Origin: Pisolithus tinctorius
Lineage: Eukaryota; Basidiomycota; Agaricomycetes; Boletales; Pisolithaceae
Length of the DNA stretch: 64,000 nucleotides
Assembly (NCBI GenBank): GCA_024663395.1
Contig: JANFAH010000034.1
Span: 639,006-703,005 of the forward strand
Direction: 5' to 3'
The notes under the pieces were generated by a model. It saw nothing but the letters and a program-made list of their open reading frames with translations, did no database searches and was not told the DNA's origin. The first letter of the stretch is position 1; the number at the start of each line of letters is the position of its first letter. A program made the position numbers and the translations under genes. Shown here in pieces: positions 53,201-63,480 of this stretch.

Positions 53201-55868
53201 TCGTACCCTGAGACAATGAAGTACCAGCAACGCGTTCCTTGAAGAGCGCCTCCTGTGCTTCCATGAGCGGGGTGTGGAAAGCACAGGTAACACGAAGTTT
53301 GGCAGCGAAAACTTTGACACTGGGGTCCTTTGCGTAGGCTTCTAGCGCATCGACAAGTTCATGCCTTCCAGCGACCGTAACAGCTTGAGGGGAGTTGATG
53401 CCTGCGATCCACAGACCCGATGGAGCCTTGGCATCAGAAAGGACCTTGCGTATCATTGTCTTCGCTTTCTGCGCCCCGACTCCAAGCGCAACCATAGCCC
53501 CGTTTCCCTCAGCTTGTACCATAGCAGCTGCACGAGCAGTTGCAATGCCAACAGCCATCTCACGATCGTAGTGACCGGAAGCATAACCCATAGCGATCTC
53601 ACCAATGCTAAGAAAATTGTTAACAATGGTTAGAGAACAAGGACGGGAACTTGCCTGTGTCCGACGACAAAGTCGTACTTGATACCCAGACTGCGAATGA
53701 GATCGACCATAGCGACTTGCACAAACACCAAACCGAGTACGACCTCTTGTACAGGCCAAACACCATTGGATGGGAGCTTGCAATCGACACCCGGCAAGAA
53801 GAGACCTGTGCGCTCCAACATGGATGCTTGACCATATTTCTCAACCAGTATCCTGTCGTTCTCCTTGATCGAGTCGAAGAATACTGGGTAAACCTCTACG
53901 AGTTGACGACCCATATAAATATGTTGAGGACCTTGGCCAGAGAAAACAAGACAAAGCTTGGGGCTCTTATTGGTGTTAGTGAGAACAGGTTTAGAGAACT
54001 TGGTAGTGGCGTCCAAGGTAGATGTGACGGCAAATGCACGGGCAGTGTAGGCACGAGTCTGCCTACCAAGGTCACGAGCAAGGGAGCGAAGAGTACGATC
54101 GTCCGTGACACCTTCGTATGCCCTGATGAGAGCATCCTTCCAACGTCCGAGTGCGGACTCCGTGAGAGATCCGACAGAAAAGAGGTACAAGCGCTTGGTA
54201 GATGGCGTTACCGCTGGCATACTGGTAGGAAGGTCCGCCACAGTCTCGGCGGTTTCCAATACAACGTGTGCGTTAGAACCACCAACACCATAAGATGAAA
54301 TTGAGGTAACCCATTTTCCGTCCTTCGCAGCCATCTCGGGACTGATCTTCTCTAGCTCTGTTTGAACTTGCATCTTCAAGGCAGGGAAATCGATCTTCGG
54401 GTTTGCCTTCTGGAAGCGGATATTTGGAATGATCTCCTTGTGGTGCAACATCATCGAAACCTTGACCAGACTTGCAAGGAAACTGCAACCCTCAGCGTGA
54501 CCAATGTTCGACTTGACACTACCAACACGAAGGGCCTTCTTGCCATCCCTGCCCCTGGAGAAGACCTTGCCAGCAGCATTGGTCTCGATCGGGTCACCAA
54601 CCTTTGTACCTGTCGCGTGCAACTCAACGAAGAATGTTTCAGCAGGATCGCGATGAGCAACACGGTAGGCCTCCTTGATCGTCTCGGCTTGCATATCACC
54701 TTCGGCATGGTCAGGCTCTTCCCTTTCCCATTGGCGTTGATGGCACTGCCGGTGATAACAGAATAAATAACATCTCCATCTTGCAGTGCACGGTCAAGCC
54801 GCTTAATAAGTATAGCAGCGACACCCTCGGCTCTGCCATAAGTGGTAAAGGCCTAAAAACCAGTCATAAAAACCAACGACGTACCTGGCGTAGCCGTCCG
54901 CCGACGCATCGAACGACTTGGAAGACCCAGTGGGTGACAAGACACCCAACTTTGAAAACGAAACAGTGTGCTCAGGGTTAATAATTGTATTTTGCGCCTG
55001 TTCGACAAGTTCATCAGGCTACCAACGCATTGAAATAGGCAGGGAGACGCTACTAACCGACGACAAGAGCCTGATCAATTTCACCGAGTTTGATGGAACA
55101 AAGCGCAAGGTGAATAGCGGTCGCAGATGCCGAGCATGCTACGAAGACCGATTTAGCACCTGAAGAACGTTGACGGGAGAATTACAAACCGGTATCAACG
55201 GTCAAAGAAGGACCGCGGAGATCAAAAGTGAACGAGATACGATTAGCACGAATGGAGACGCAACGCCCGACACCATTATAGTTGTTTATTTCATATCTGT
55301 CATCGTCAAGTTCATCTGTCGTAGTGAGCAAGTTACCGAAGAAGACCCCAGTATTGGAGCCCCTGTAATCAATGCCCGAATCTTGAAGTGCCTTTATCGA
55401 ACATGATCAAATACTGATCAATAAAAGGTGAGAAGAATGAATCGCTCACCGCATGTGCAGCCTCGAGCGTCAACCTAATTGCGGGATCGAAGTGGGCAGC
55501 TTCCTTTGCAGAGATACCGAACTCGAGATGGTCGAATTGATCGATACCGTTTATGAAACCAGCCTTCGTGCAGTGGTACTTTCCAGGTTCGTCTTTGCCA
55601 CCTGTAACTGGAATCAGCACTACTGCCTGTTATCACAAGGCACAATGCACGACGTACCGTACCACTCAGCATGAATCCATCGATCAGCGGGCGGCTCAAC
55701 CATTCCATCACCCTTCGAAAGGCAGACATTAGCTCAATCTATCTATGCTCATAGGAACGGAGCACGCACTTTCGACCTAAGGAACTCATAATACAACTCC
55801 TTGTTATCAGAACCTCCAGGAAACTTGCAGCCAATTCCAATGACGGCAACAGGGATCTCTGCGGACAT
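44239..55868 (-). CDS. Highly reducing PKS-NRPS hybrid megasynthase with terminal thioesterase
   Basis: Nineteen exons are inferred from ATG 55868-55866 (MSAEIPVAVIGIGCKFPGG) to the stop at 44239. They sum to 10,698 nt, about 3,565 residues. Domain order: KS, AT, DH, pseudo-MT, ER, KR, ACP, C, A, PCP, TE. Such enzymes build a reduced polyketide, condense it with an amino acid and release the product. Introns are 47-60 bp; approximate positions are 55713-55769, 55608-55657, 55392-55449, 55139-55189, 54998-55057, 54833-54884, 53608-53654 (GC-AG), 52587-52635, 51376-51425, 51219-51268, 50450-50502, 50198-50253, 49138-49185, 48657-48706, 48337-48387, 46537-46584, 46382-46432 and 45083-45133. Phase is kept everywhere except at the fifth intron and at about 54700 in the KS. 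A GTAAGT at 44257 could add a last intron. Confidence 0.9.
44245..45000 (-). other. Thioesterase (TE) domain of PKS-NRPS
   Basis: Alpha/beta-hydrolase, the last ~280 residues. Catalytic Ser in GGYSYGGSVA (about 44735), Asp in LILFDPIF (about 44665), His in AGSHDTMFMP (about 44340). It releases the product by hydrolysis or cyclisation, replacing the reductase or Dieckmann domain found in most fungal PKS-NRPS. Confidence 0.85.
45134..45340 (-). other. PCP domain of PKS-NRPS
   Basis: Peptidyl carrier with the phosphopantetheine Ser in LFAVGLNSLMAVQ (about 45200), directly before the thioesterase exon. Confidence 0.85.
45500..46960 (-). other. Adenylation (A) domain of PKS-NRPS
   Basis: Activates the amino acid. 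A3 FTSGSTGKPKG is assembled across the intron 46382-46432; A5 NMYGPTEAS (about 45990); A7 YKTGDIA; A8 GRVDRQIKLRGQRIELGEIE; A10 SGKIDRNAL. By hand alignment to GrsA the pocket residues read D-P-V-H-V-A-M-V-D-K. Asp235 and Lys517 are kept, so an alpha-amino acid is expected. The D-P/H/M positions recall fungal aminoadipate-type codes, but the match is partial and no substrate can be assigned. Confidence 0.8.
47000..48440 (-). other. Condensation (C) domain of PKS-NRPS
   Basis: Joins the polyketide acyl chain to the amino acid. C1 motif TGASPHQYRIWLAQ (about 48400); catalytic motif HHIIIDEAS (about 47905), with the usual HHxxxD but Glu in place of the common Gly; later GTAVTQRNLP and IGFFANLLPI. 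It ends near 47000. Confidence 0.85.
48560..48830 (-). other. ACP domain of PKS-NRPS
   Basis: Carrier domain with the phosphopantetheine Ser in ITSFGLDSLGG (about 48725), just before the intron 48657-48706. The fold continues in ATRYSNQLKARFNI. Confidence 0.85.
49140..49690 (-). other. KR domain of PKS-NRPS
   Basis: Ketoreductase, about residues 1850-2040, with the cofactor motif ILVGGSSELGVRITEWMA (about 49640) and catalytic residues in LLFSTIGSVFGNAGQAAYCA (Ser and Tyr). It appears active. Confidence 0.8.
49780..50640 (-). other. ER domain of PKS-NRPS (altered cofactor loop)
   Basis: Medium-chain reductase fold, about residues 1570-1820, with STGMNVARNDLDG (about 50520) and VVLIHDATSAAGFSAIQVAK formed across the intron 50198-50253. 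The usual NADPH loop AAGGVG reads TSAAGF here, so enoyl reduction may be weak or lost. Confidence 0.6.
51290..51780 (-). other. Pseudo-methyltransferase region of PKS-NRPS
   Basis: In the position of the C-methyltransferase (about residues 1230-1380), but the SAM-binding glycine motif expected near KVVRAIDLAQTIDIST is absent and the region is short. It is probably a structural remnant, so the product is likely unmethylated by this enzyme. Confidence 0.55.
51830..52740 (-). other. DH domain of PKS-NRPS
   Basis: Dehydratase, about residues 925-1220. The catalytic His lies in TGHIVFDAVLFPASGY (split by the intron 52587-52635), and the Asp in VIHPGILDSITQCG (about 52100). Both key residues are present. 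Confidence 0.8.
52950..53970 (-). other. AT domain of PKS-NRPS
   Basis: Acyltransferase, about residues 530-860, loads the extender unit. It starts at LVFSGQGPQH. The nucleophile motif GHSIGEIAMG is formed across the GC-AG intron 53608-53654, which splits the Ser codon. CAFHTPLME (about 53275) supplies the catalytic His. Confidence 0.85.
54240..55868 (-). other. KS domain of PKS-NRPS
   Basis: Ketosynthase, about residues 1-430, catalyses chain elongation. The catalytic Cys is in VDTACSASATAIHLA, formed across the intron 55139-55189. The two His are in ELHATGTKVGDPIE (about 54615) and VKSNIGHAEG (about 54510). It ends at SSYGVGGSNAHVV. A one-base deletion near 54700 breaks TMP/EGDMQ, and the fifth intron does not keep phase with its best GT donor. 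Confidence 0.85.
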
Positions 55869-58800
55869 CGTGTGTAAACGACTTTCGCTCGTATGGGAAT
55901 TTGAAGTTGAAGAGGGTGTTGCAGTTGCAAATAAAAATAATAAGTTAGAATGTCAGTGTGCAGGCTGTCTCCGAGCAGGAAATAATGTGGTCGTTAAGTG
56001 ATGTCGCAAGTAGAGATATCAGTAGAAGAGAGGTATTACGAGTGGGACAGGCCAGCTCCCAAAACGGTGTGAAGATCTTGCAGACAAGGATAATCAGTCC
56101 GGTTCTTATGTAGTATCAGCCTCTCTGGCGCATCGGGACGTTTACGCACAACGTACTGTATCGCATTAATGATCAAGGAAATTGAAAGCATGGTCACTCT
56201 GATAGGGTAGTCAGCACAGCACTGATCTGGACCTGATTATTACGCCAAGAATTCGGATCGAGACACAGGCGTCAGATTCGTGGGTTAAGCGAAAAACTCA
56301 CCCACACTGCCTTCGAGCATTGACAGTACCTCCCACTGACGCCTGTCCAGCATCAACCTCCGAACAAAAATTCCAGCTTCGTTAGAGTATAACCATGGTT
56401 TTCAAAGCGTGAGATTCTGGAACTTCTGGCACCATCGCACATGCAAAGTTATGCATTGTAGCCTCCACCGGAAAATTTACGGAGAGGCTGAAGTTGTGTG
56501 GCGGGACCAAATTTGCAGATCATTACGTGGCGATGTTGACTTTCTTATTTTGGTAGTGGCGGGCTGTTGCCATCAAATGTTTCTATTGTCCAATCGAACG
56601 TGATCTAATGCATCATCGCATTCCAAACGACCGCGTCGGTATGGCTGCAGTCCTTTCATCCTTTCAGAAAGAGAGTACTCCTAGGAAATACATGATACAA
56701 ACGCAAACTTGACTTTCTATGTTAGTCCTGAAAAATGTACACAATTGCCTGCCCACCTCGATGTATCGGTCCCCTGGCACGTCTGGCTGTGCTGGTTTCA
56801 TCATCCCATCACTTTCATTGACAACCGACCATTAACACTCGTGTTGCCAAGGGCGTGGAGGTACAGCTCACTGTTTCTCCGCCTTGCAAAGTCTACTGGG
56901 CCTTCAGGGCATACCCAGGCTCCTTCAAGTCATCTGCAGTTCGCCTGAGGCAAATTCCAATTAACGCTGTGTTCCGAAGTTCCAAGGCGATGTCTGTTGA
57001 TGGGCCCCTGGACAGAAATTGATAGGATTAAAGTCTATGCCGCCGGGTATGTACATAGTACTTATCCACACTCAGCGTGTTGCACAGCTAATCATCTGCT
57101 CTACACGTTGCGCAACCTACAGTAACCAAATGCAACTGCTTATTGCGCAGACGATGAGCTTGTTGCGATTATTACTGAGTATTTAGAGGTAACAGTTCGC
57201 GACTGTAAGTGACGTGCGTTATATATATGTTCGCTCAAAGGCGCAGGGTTCGGGAAGCGAGTTCTTTGACGGTCAAGGTCGCCCACCGATGGACGTCATC
57301 CAGAATATACATACTCCTATGCTAAAAAGCCAGGGAAACCAGTCATTTGTAAGTGTCTCACTCCAAGAGAATCGCGCATCTTGTGAAACAAGCAATCAAT
57401 CATCGCTGCGTCGATTATCGACGATGGTTGATCTTGCAGGGACTTCCTTAAGATGTTCAGAAACTGAATATATCATTTCAATAGGAGATCAGCCTTGCTA
57501 CGCTTCACAAACCACACTAATAATGGCATATCGATGGTTCACGACCGTAGTCGATTTCTGGTTATCCGCGATCTGGTACCTTCTGGTGTCCAGTTGACGG
57601 GTAAATCGATGGCTGTGCATCCGACTGCTCAGTACCGTATCCAGCAATGATGTCGCACGCATATCGCGACTTGGGTTGTGTGGCTATTCAGGCTGCAGCA
57701 TGTATTGAGGTGAGTTTGTGATGCACGAGTCTATGGATAAAGTTCTTGCACAAAAGAAAGGTAGGGTGTCGCGCTGTTCGCTGATCCACGCGACGAACAC
57801 ACCTTGTTACAATGGGTTAAACCTCGAGTACTACTACCCTAAACAAATCACAACTGCATTTCTCCAGGGCGAAAAACGAGGCAGATGGGCCGCGAATGCA
57901 CAAAGTGACCCATGGATTATAGCGTTCCAAAGCCGTTATTGTCACCTGGGGATCCTGGGGAACATCACACTTGTCTTGCTTCACATTTCCCCGTGGGACA
58001 GGTCCACCTGGTGGAAAGCACGGTCAGGAACGATCCCTCGTCGATGCTGCGGCATTAGTGATCTTCCACATGGTAATGTGTAATATCAATTAGGACACGT
58101 GCCGCACAATAACGCGTGAGGGCCTTCCCTAAGTTTCGAAGGCCGTGGCGTGCGTTGGTAGTGCGAGCACATTGTACTCGAGGGGATGGCAAGTTTCGGA
58201 GAATGGCCGCCAGTTGTACGTACCAACATCGTCGGCGCGGATCAAACTTCTGTGACGTGGCCAGCCGCAAGGGAATTACGCCACCTCCCTGGATATAAGG
58301 TCGCCCGACAAGACACGTTTCCTAAAGGTCCCTGAGAGTAAGGCCCACACAGTGTAAGTCGCAGGCGAACTCGTGACCTGATGTTTGAGGGTGAAAATCT
58401 GGGTATTCAAGCTTCCGCTGGCATGGTATCAGTCACAAGGCCATTAAGACTGGGCTAGTCAATAAGGGCTTACCAGTAGTCCACACCCATCGGTTCGTAC
58501 TTACTGTATTCGAGAACACGCGGAGCAAAGTTCGAGCTTGTCGGAGGAAAGGACCAGTGGGTCGGTCTATGACCGGCTGCTGGGGGATTCTGGATTACAT
58601 TCGGACTGTTTGTTTTCTGTCCAGATCATTGCCCGATCACCTGGCCGCAAGCTAGTGACATGGCGCTCATCTATCCTCATCCAGGCCTCCAAATCACCAA
58701 CAATGGTCAATCTGTCATCCATATGACTGGCTCGGAAGGTCTTGAGGTCCAACTTCACCTTATAGAGAAGAGAAGACACCCCATCAATGGATAGCCTAGA

Positions 58801-60113
58801 GGATGGCCATGCAGTCCTGATGAATCTTGAAAGGAGAAGCAAAAGTCAAAGGACGAACGGCGGCCGATTCATCTGACAGCAGTGGTTGAACCCCACCAGA
58901 ACTTGTCCAGGTTGGCACATCGGGACGTGAGCTAGTCGGACAAGGTCGGACATGCGACATGTCAAAGATCTTCCTATTCCAGAAACCTAAGCACGGGCAA
59001 CTTGATAGTGCCTTGCACCCTCTCAACCTCGTGAAGAGGGTTCGCGAGGCACGAGAAATCCCCAGGGTGATGTCGAAAACGTTTCGCGGATCTCAGGTTA
59101 CTCGTTTCACAAAGGGCCGCAACTGTACCCACCGAACACGTGATTCCGCGGGGATCCGATCATGGCACTCACCACGAGATTCCACATTGACCAACCTCGC
59201 ATATCAGTAGCTTGAGTTGGGGTGCAAACATGTCGTCCTTGACGGATAATAGGATTTTCATGTTCCATTTTGTGACCAGTGCGAATGTATCGCTTCACAC
59301 TTCCCTGCCTATGCCTTCAGGGGTGTCCCCATCAACCTTCTGGAACCCATTTATCTGCTCCGGCTCGAGGTAACCGAATTTGTGCTAGACGAAACATTTA
59401 TTGTGCGGCTTCAGACGCCACAGTCCGCGTTCGGCAGCGCTTCGTACGCTGAAGTAGCCAAGTCTAGCAGGTAGTAACACACAGATACATTCACGTGATT
59501 TTGGCGCGTAGTGTATTTATTGTTGCTTATTTGCTTCGCCCGTGAACGGATCGGCTATTTACAAGGTCATTATATACGCCGCGCTCGTGGACACGGAACC
59601 CCGCAAGTTTCTCTCTCTCTCTCGATTTTGTTGCCATTCCATCTGGTCGTGTCTTGGCTTCAGGTGAGTGCTTGCTGTGTTCCTGGTGAAGGTGATGGTG
59701 GTGATTGATCGTACGCTTCTATCATATACGTCATCGATGACGGGGCTGTATTCTAATGCAGTGGTAAAGGGCAACCACGCATTGACGACGTGGCGCGCAT
59801 GAACCTTGGCCTTGACTTACAAGCACGGACTGCGCAGGACGTTCGTTCGTTAGATCTGCCTCCATCTGTCTTCGTTGATCACAGTCACTATCCTACAACC
59901 GGGCTCCGAATCTGCTGCATCCCAGCTGATCGCCTCGTCTTCACTCGAACAAACCATCGTCATCGTGCCTTAGAGAAAAGGAATCGACAATGACTGCCAT
60001 TTCTCGATGCCACTTGCTGTACATCTCCAGCCGCGAGCATGTGCGCTGTCTCATTCGTCGAGCTCACGGGTAGCTCTCCATGACTCCACGAACACCAGTC
60101 CGTGCCTAGGTAA
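55869..60113. other. Upstream flank of PKS-NRPS gene; no convincing gene
   Basis: No TATA box is obvious near 55900. Frames here are short (under about 130 codons). The best coding-like minus-strand stretch is at 58567-58842 (SLLYKVKLDLKTFRASHMDD, AMIWTENKQ), with possible further pieces up to 59298. It may be a decayed hypothetical gene. No transporter, regulator or tailoring enzyme was recognised. Confidence 0.45.
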
Positions 60114-60815
60114 ACGCAGCATGACCAAATTCAACCTACTCGACGAAACGAGTCACGTTTCCGACGTCTTCGGCTCGTCTCCAAGGGTCTCCCTCCCGCT
60201 GCTACGGTTTTCAGGTTCACCCCTCGCTTTCCTGTTGCACGCAAGGCACCACCAACAGTTTCAATATCATTCTCTTCTGCCAGTTCGCAACGTTGGGAAA
60301 GTGGACTCGATGCCCAGGATCTAGAACTCCCTGATGTAAGGAACGTCGTACCGTTCCCATGCGCTCCATTGGATGGCAATGGAGATATCGAGATGTTGGA
60401 TGGAACTTGTCTCCCATCTGCGCCTGGCCTCCCAGCACACTCACTTAGTCTACCGTTACCTCTCCGACGCAAGCGTCGCTCAGCATACTCTGTCTCCGCT
60501 CCTACCTTACCCTCGAACCGAAAGGACAGGTCTGATAAAGACTTGACAGACGGATCGGTCAGGAAGAGGGCACGGAGGACCAGACGGCAAACAACGGATA
60601 TATTTTGGTTGAGTGTGATACACAGGAGTATCTCAGTCGGACTCTGCGAGTCTGAATCCACCCCTCCTTGCCGTGTCGATACATGTGCATGCAATGGCGA
60701 TGCCGAGTGTCGACGGGTGCGCCGGAAGACAATCGAAGCGCAGGATCGTCTTTGGCAGGAAGATATGGCAGAAACTTGTAGACAACGGATGCCATTCGGG
60801 TCCAACGACGCGTGA
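60114..60815 (+). CDS. Uncharacterised basic protein, probable exon
   Basis: The frame is open from 60114 (after an in-frame TAA) to TGA near 60815. It encodes Arg/Ser/Pro-rich sequence including RFPVARKAPPTVSISFSS, PLDGNGDIEMLDGTC and a likely nuclear localisation stretch (VRKRARRTRRQ) near 60560. A CAG acceptor-like site at 60117-60119 and an upstream ATG in another frame (60079, MTPRTPVRA) suggest either an earlier exon or a frameshift. The family is not recognised. Confidence 0.4.
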   Translation, partial: TQHDQIQPTRRNESRFRRLRLVSKGLPPAATVFRFTPRFPVARKAPPTVSISFSSASSQRWESGLDAQDLELPDVRNVVPFPCAPLDGNGDIEMLDGTCLPSAPGLPAHSLSLPLPLRRKRRSAYSVSAPTLPSNRKDRSDKDLTDGSVRKRARRTRRQTTDIFWLSVIHRSISVGLCESESTPPCRVDTCACNGDAECRRVRRKTIEAQDRLWQEDMAETCRQRMPFGSNDA

Positions 60816-61513
60816 CGAACGAAGGATAGTGCCCTTACTTCCTAGTCAGTTATCCCCTTGTTACCAATGTCAACGCCCTCGGCGCTGATGCCTTCGGCAA
60901 TACTGACTCTTCCCATGCCTACAGGTGAAGCTAAGCTTGAAACCGGTGTAGACCCCCGGAAGCCGTCAGCCGCGGCGTCCTCGGTTATCATACTCGAGTT
61001 TCCACCCCTCCTAGTCCGCGGTCAAACCCACTTTTCTTTCCGAAGCCTTCTTCCCCATTGCTATGCCCTCTACTCCGCAAACGATTTACGATGACTTCCC
61101 TATGCGACCTCCAACGACTCTAGATGAAAAGGATACTCGTCCATACGCGCCGTCCACCGAGATTGAACCAACATCACACCGAACGAACCTTCGACGATCG
61201 CCGTCTCCTCCATCACTTCAACGTAGACCCCTTCCATCGCGGTCTGCCACCCAACCTCACAGTTGCCCACACCCTTGACGATGCCGCAGCTTGTCGCATC
61301 CCTTATCCTCTCTCACCGCGAGCGGAGCAGTCTGAGGACAAAGGGGAAAAGCTCGAAAAGCAACTCGGGAAAAAGCAAGAGGGAAGAAGCCGATCGCACC
61401 AGAGAACCTGCTAGTCAGGAAATTAGTGCTTCACCTAAGGAGCTTGAGACCGACATGAGAGCACACGCACACCAAAATCGCAAGTTCTTCGGAATGCCGG
61501 GAGGCGATCACCA

Positions 61514-61921
61514 TTGTGCCAGGTTGCATATGTCGACGATCCGGAGTTGAACAGCCCTGCTAAGGCGGCGAGGCTTTTACTCTCTCAATATCGTTCCTGG
61601 TCGCCTTCTTATCGACGGATCATGCCGGCGCTTATGTCTACTTACACACAAGCGTTCACGAAAACATGTGACGAGTCTTTTGACATGACTTTTACACTTC
61701 CCATCACTCGTTTGTTGTTACTGTCGCTTGTAGTTACTCTAGATACTGCGTATCTGCTCTACTCGACTCTGCATAATCTCCGCGATGTAGTACTGCGGGT
61801 CCTCGTGTATGTGAAGAGGAAAAGGAGTAAAGCGGCGCGAACCCGTACTCCGCGACTTGACGAGATACAGATTCAGATCAACAGGAGCCGTCCTAGGGGG
61901 ACACCCGTAGATAACGATTGA
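61514..61921 (+). CDS. Hypothetical ORF with one membrane segment
   Basis: Up to 135 residues, ending at TGA 61919-61921. It contains one hydrophobic segment (LPITRLLLLSLVVTLDTAYL) followed by a basic segment (VKRKRSKAARTRTPR). It may be the last exon of a gene whose earlier parts lie at 60860-61450 in other frames. No family is recognised. Confidence 0.35.
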   Translation: MCQVAYVDDPELNSPAKAARLLLSQYRSWSPSYRRIMPALMSTYTQAFTKTCDESFDMTFTLPITRLLLLSLVVTLDTAYLLYSTLHNLRDVVLRVLVYVKRKRSKAARTRTPRLDEIQIQINRSRPRGTPVDND

Positions 61922-62220
61922 TAGTACAAATGTCGATCACTCCCTCCATAAGCATAAGTTGGTCTCGAAGAACTAGGTCGATCAGCGACCTCCTTCCGGC
62001 TAGCACTTAGGAGAGGCACCAACTCGGAGACCCTATGTTCCTTGTTCCCTCGTCAGAAGACAATATTTGGTATGTCAGAGAATGTTCAGGAGGCGGATGA
62101 ATTTGTCGTGCCGTCCCGACTCGATCCTTGCTCGATCCCCAACTTGAGCCGTGAGGAATTCCCCAGGAGTCCCCCTTTCATCATCACTCCCTCTCACACC
62201 CTGCAACCACTGCTGGCAAC

Positions 62221-63480
62221 ATGCAACTTCCGAGAGCAAGGACTCTGGTGCCAGCACACCTACCTCACCTTCCACCTGAAATATGGGATCAGATCCTCGA
62301 TGCTGCGGCGTATGTCCCATATTCTTTGCCCCCAGAGATCTGGAAAGATCACACCTTATCGGTCATCCCTACAACTCTGAGTGTCGTGCGGCGCTTTGAG
62401 CGCCCTCCTCACGAACGGCGCTATAGTTCGTGTGTGCAAGCAGTGGTGCACCTTGCAATTCGCTACCTTTATCGCGCATTTACATCCGAGACACTCGCGA
62501 TCTACTCTCTCTCCGCAGCACTCTGCAGAGCTACAACGAGGGAAAGGGAACTTTTTCAGGAGTGGACCCTCTCGATGGTGGACGCAGCGGGTGGATATCA
62601 TCTTTGACAATGATATTGAAGGAGACGCGGACCAGAAGTCATTGGCAGGCATCTTTGACTTCTTGCCTAACGTCGCAATCTTTCAGGGACATTCTCTGGC
62701 AGTTATTCGAAAACTTATTTGCCGCTCACTGTCCACGCTTTGCGAGATTGTGCGTCTTCGTTGCGAATCATTGATTGGACCGCTTCAGACGATAACGCGC
62801 CGGACCCTCGCATACTGCGTCAGTTTGAGGTACTGGTGAAGGACCTGCCCAAACTTCGTATCCTAAACTTGCCAGGCCTACGACAGTGGGCAGATGGTAC
62901 TATAACCAACTCTACCCTTACTTCGGTTCACACCCTCTGTCTGCGAGATCTCATCGAAGGATTTCGGTACAGGGAGCAGGAAACAGGGGACACCTCTGAG
63001 TCTCCGCGAACTCGTTCTCCATGCCCACCACGGTGGCAAGAGGCCTCATGGAGGAGTTTTTGCATCATTACGGCCCACACCTCACTTCGGTACAGCTCCG
63101 TGCTATCGGTGACCCAGAGCTCATCTCAGTTTATCTGCCCATGGTAAAACAAACGTGCCCAAATCTCCGCCGCTAACGCTCTTCTTGCTGTCGTTCTCAG
63201 ACATGCCGACGCATTCTCTGCCCCCATTGAATACCTCGGATTGAGCATCAGACGACTCCAGTGCAGGGCAATGTTTGAGACCTGTTCTCTGCTCTTCTTG
63301 TCCTTAAAGAGGAGTTCCTACACTCCACATAGTGCAGCTGCTAGACCAACAAATTGTGGAGGATCTCCTTAGGTATAATCTGCCTGTGGTCTCCGACGCA
63401 GTTGAACAGGGTCTGATCGGAGATGCATTCCGTTGGAGGATCATGACGGAAAACCCCTTGTCTGGTGAGTAAACGGATAA
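62221..63480 (+). pseudogene. F-box-like protein pseudogene (frameshifted)
   Basis: Starts MQLPRARTLVPAHLPHLPPE; the LPPEIWDQILDAA motif is that of F-box-like proteins common in mushrooms. The coding sense then moves between all three frames: VCKQWCTL (about 62433), IYIRDTRDLLSLRSTLQSY (about 62480), WTQRVDIIFDNDIEGDADQK (about 62580), VKDLPKLRILNLPG (about 62840), then HYGPHLTSVQLRAIGDPELI near 63070. At least three or four indels are needed, so it is a pseudogene. F-box proteins recruit targets for ubiquitination. Confidence 0.55.

Noticed and set aside
56000..59500. Short frames (60-127 codons) upstream of the megasynthase as tailoring genes
   Set aside because: No recognisable domains, poor composition and no consistent intron signals.
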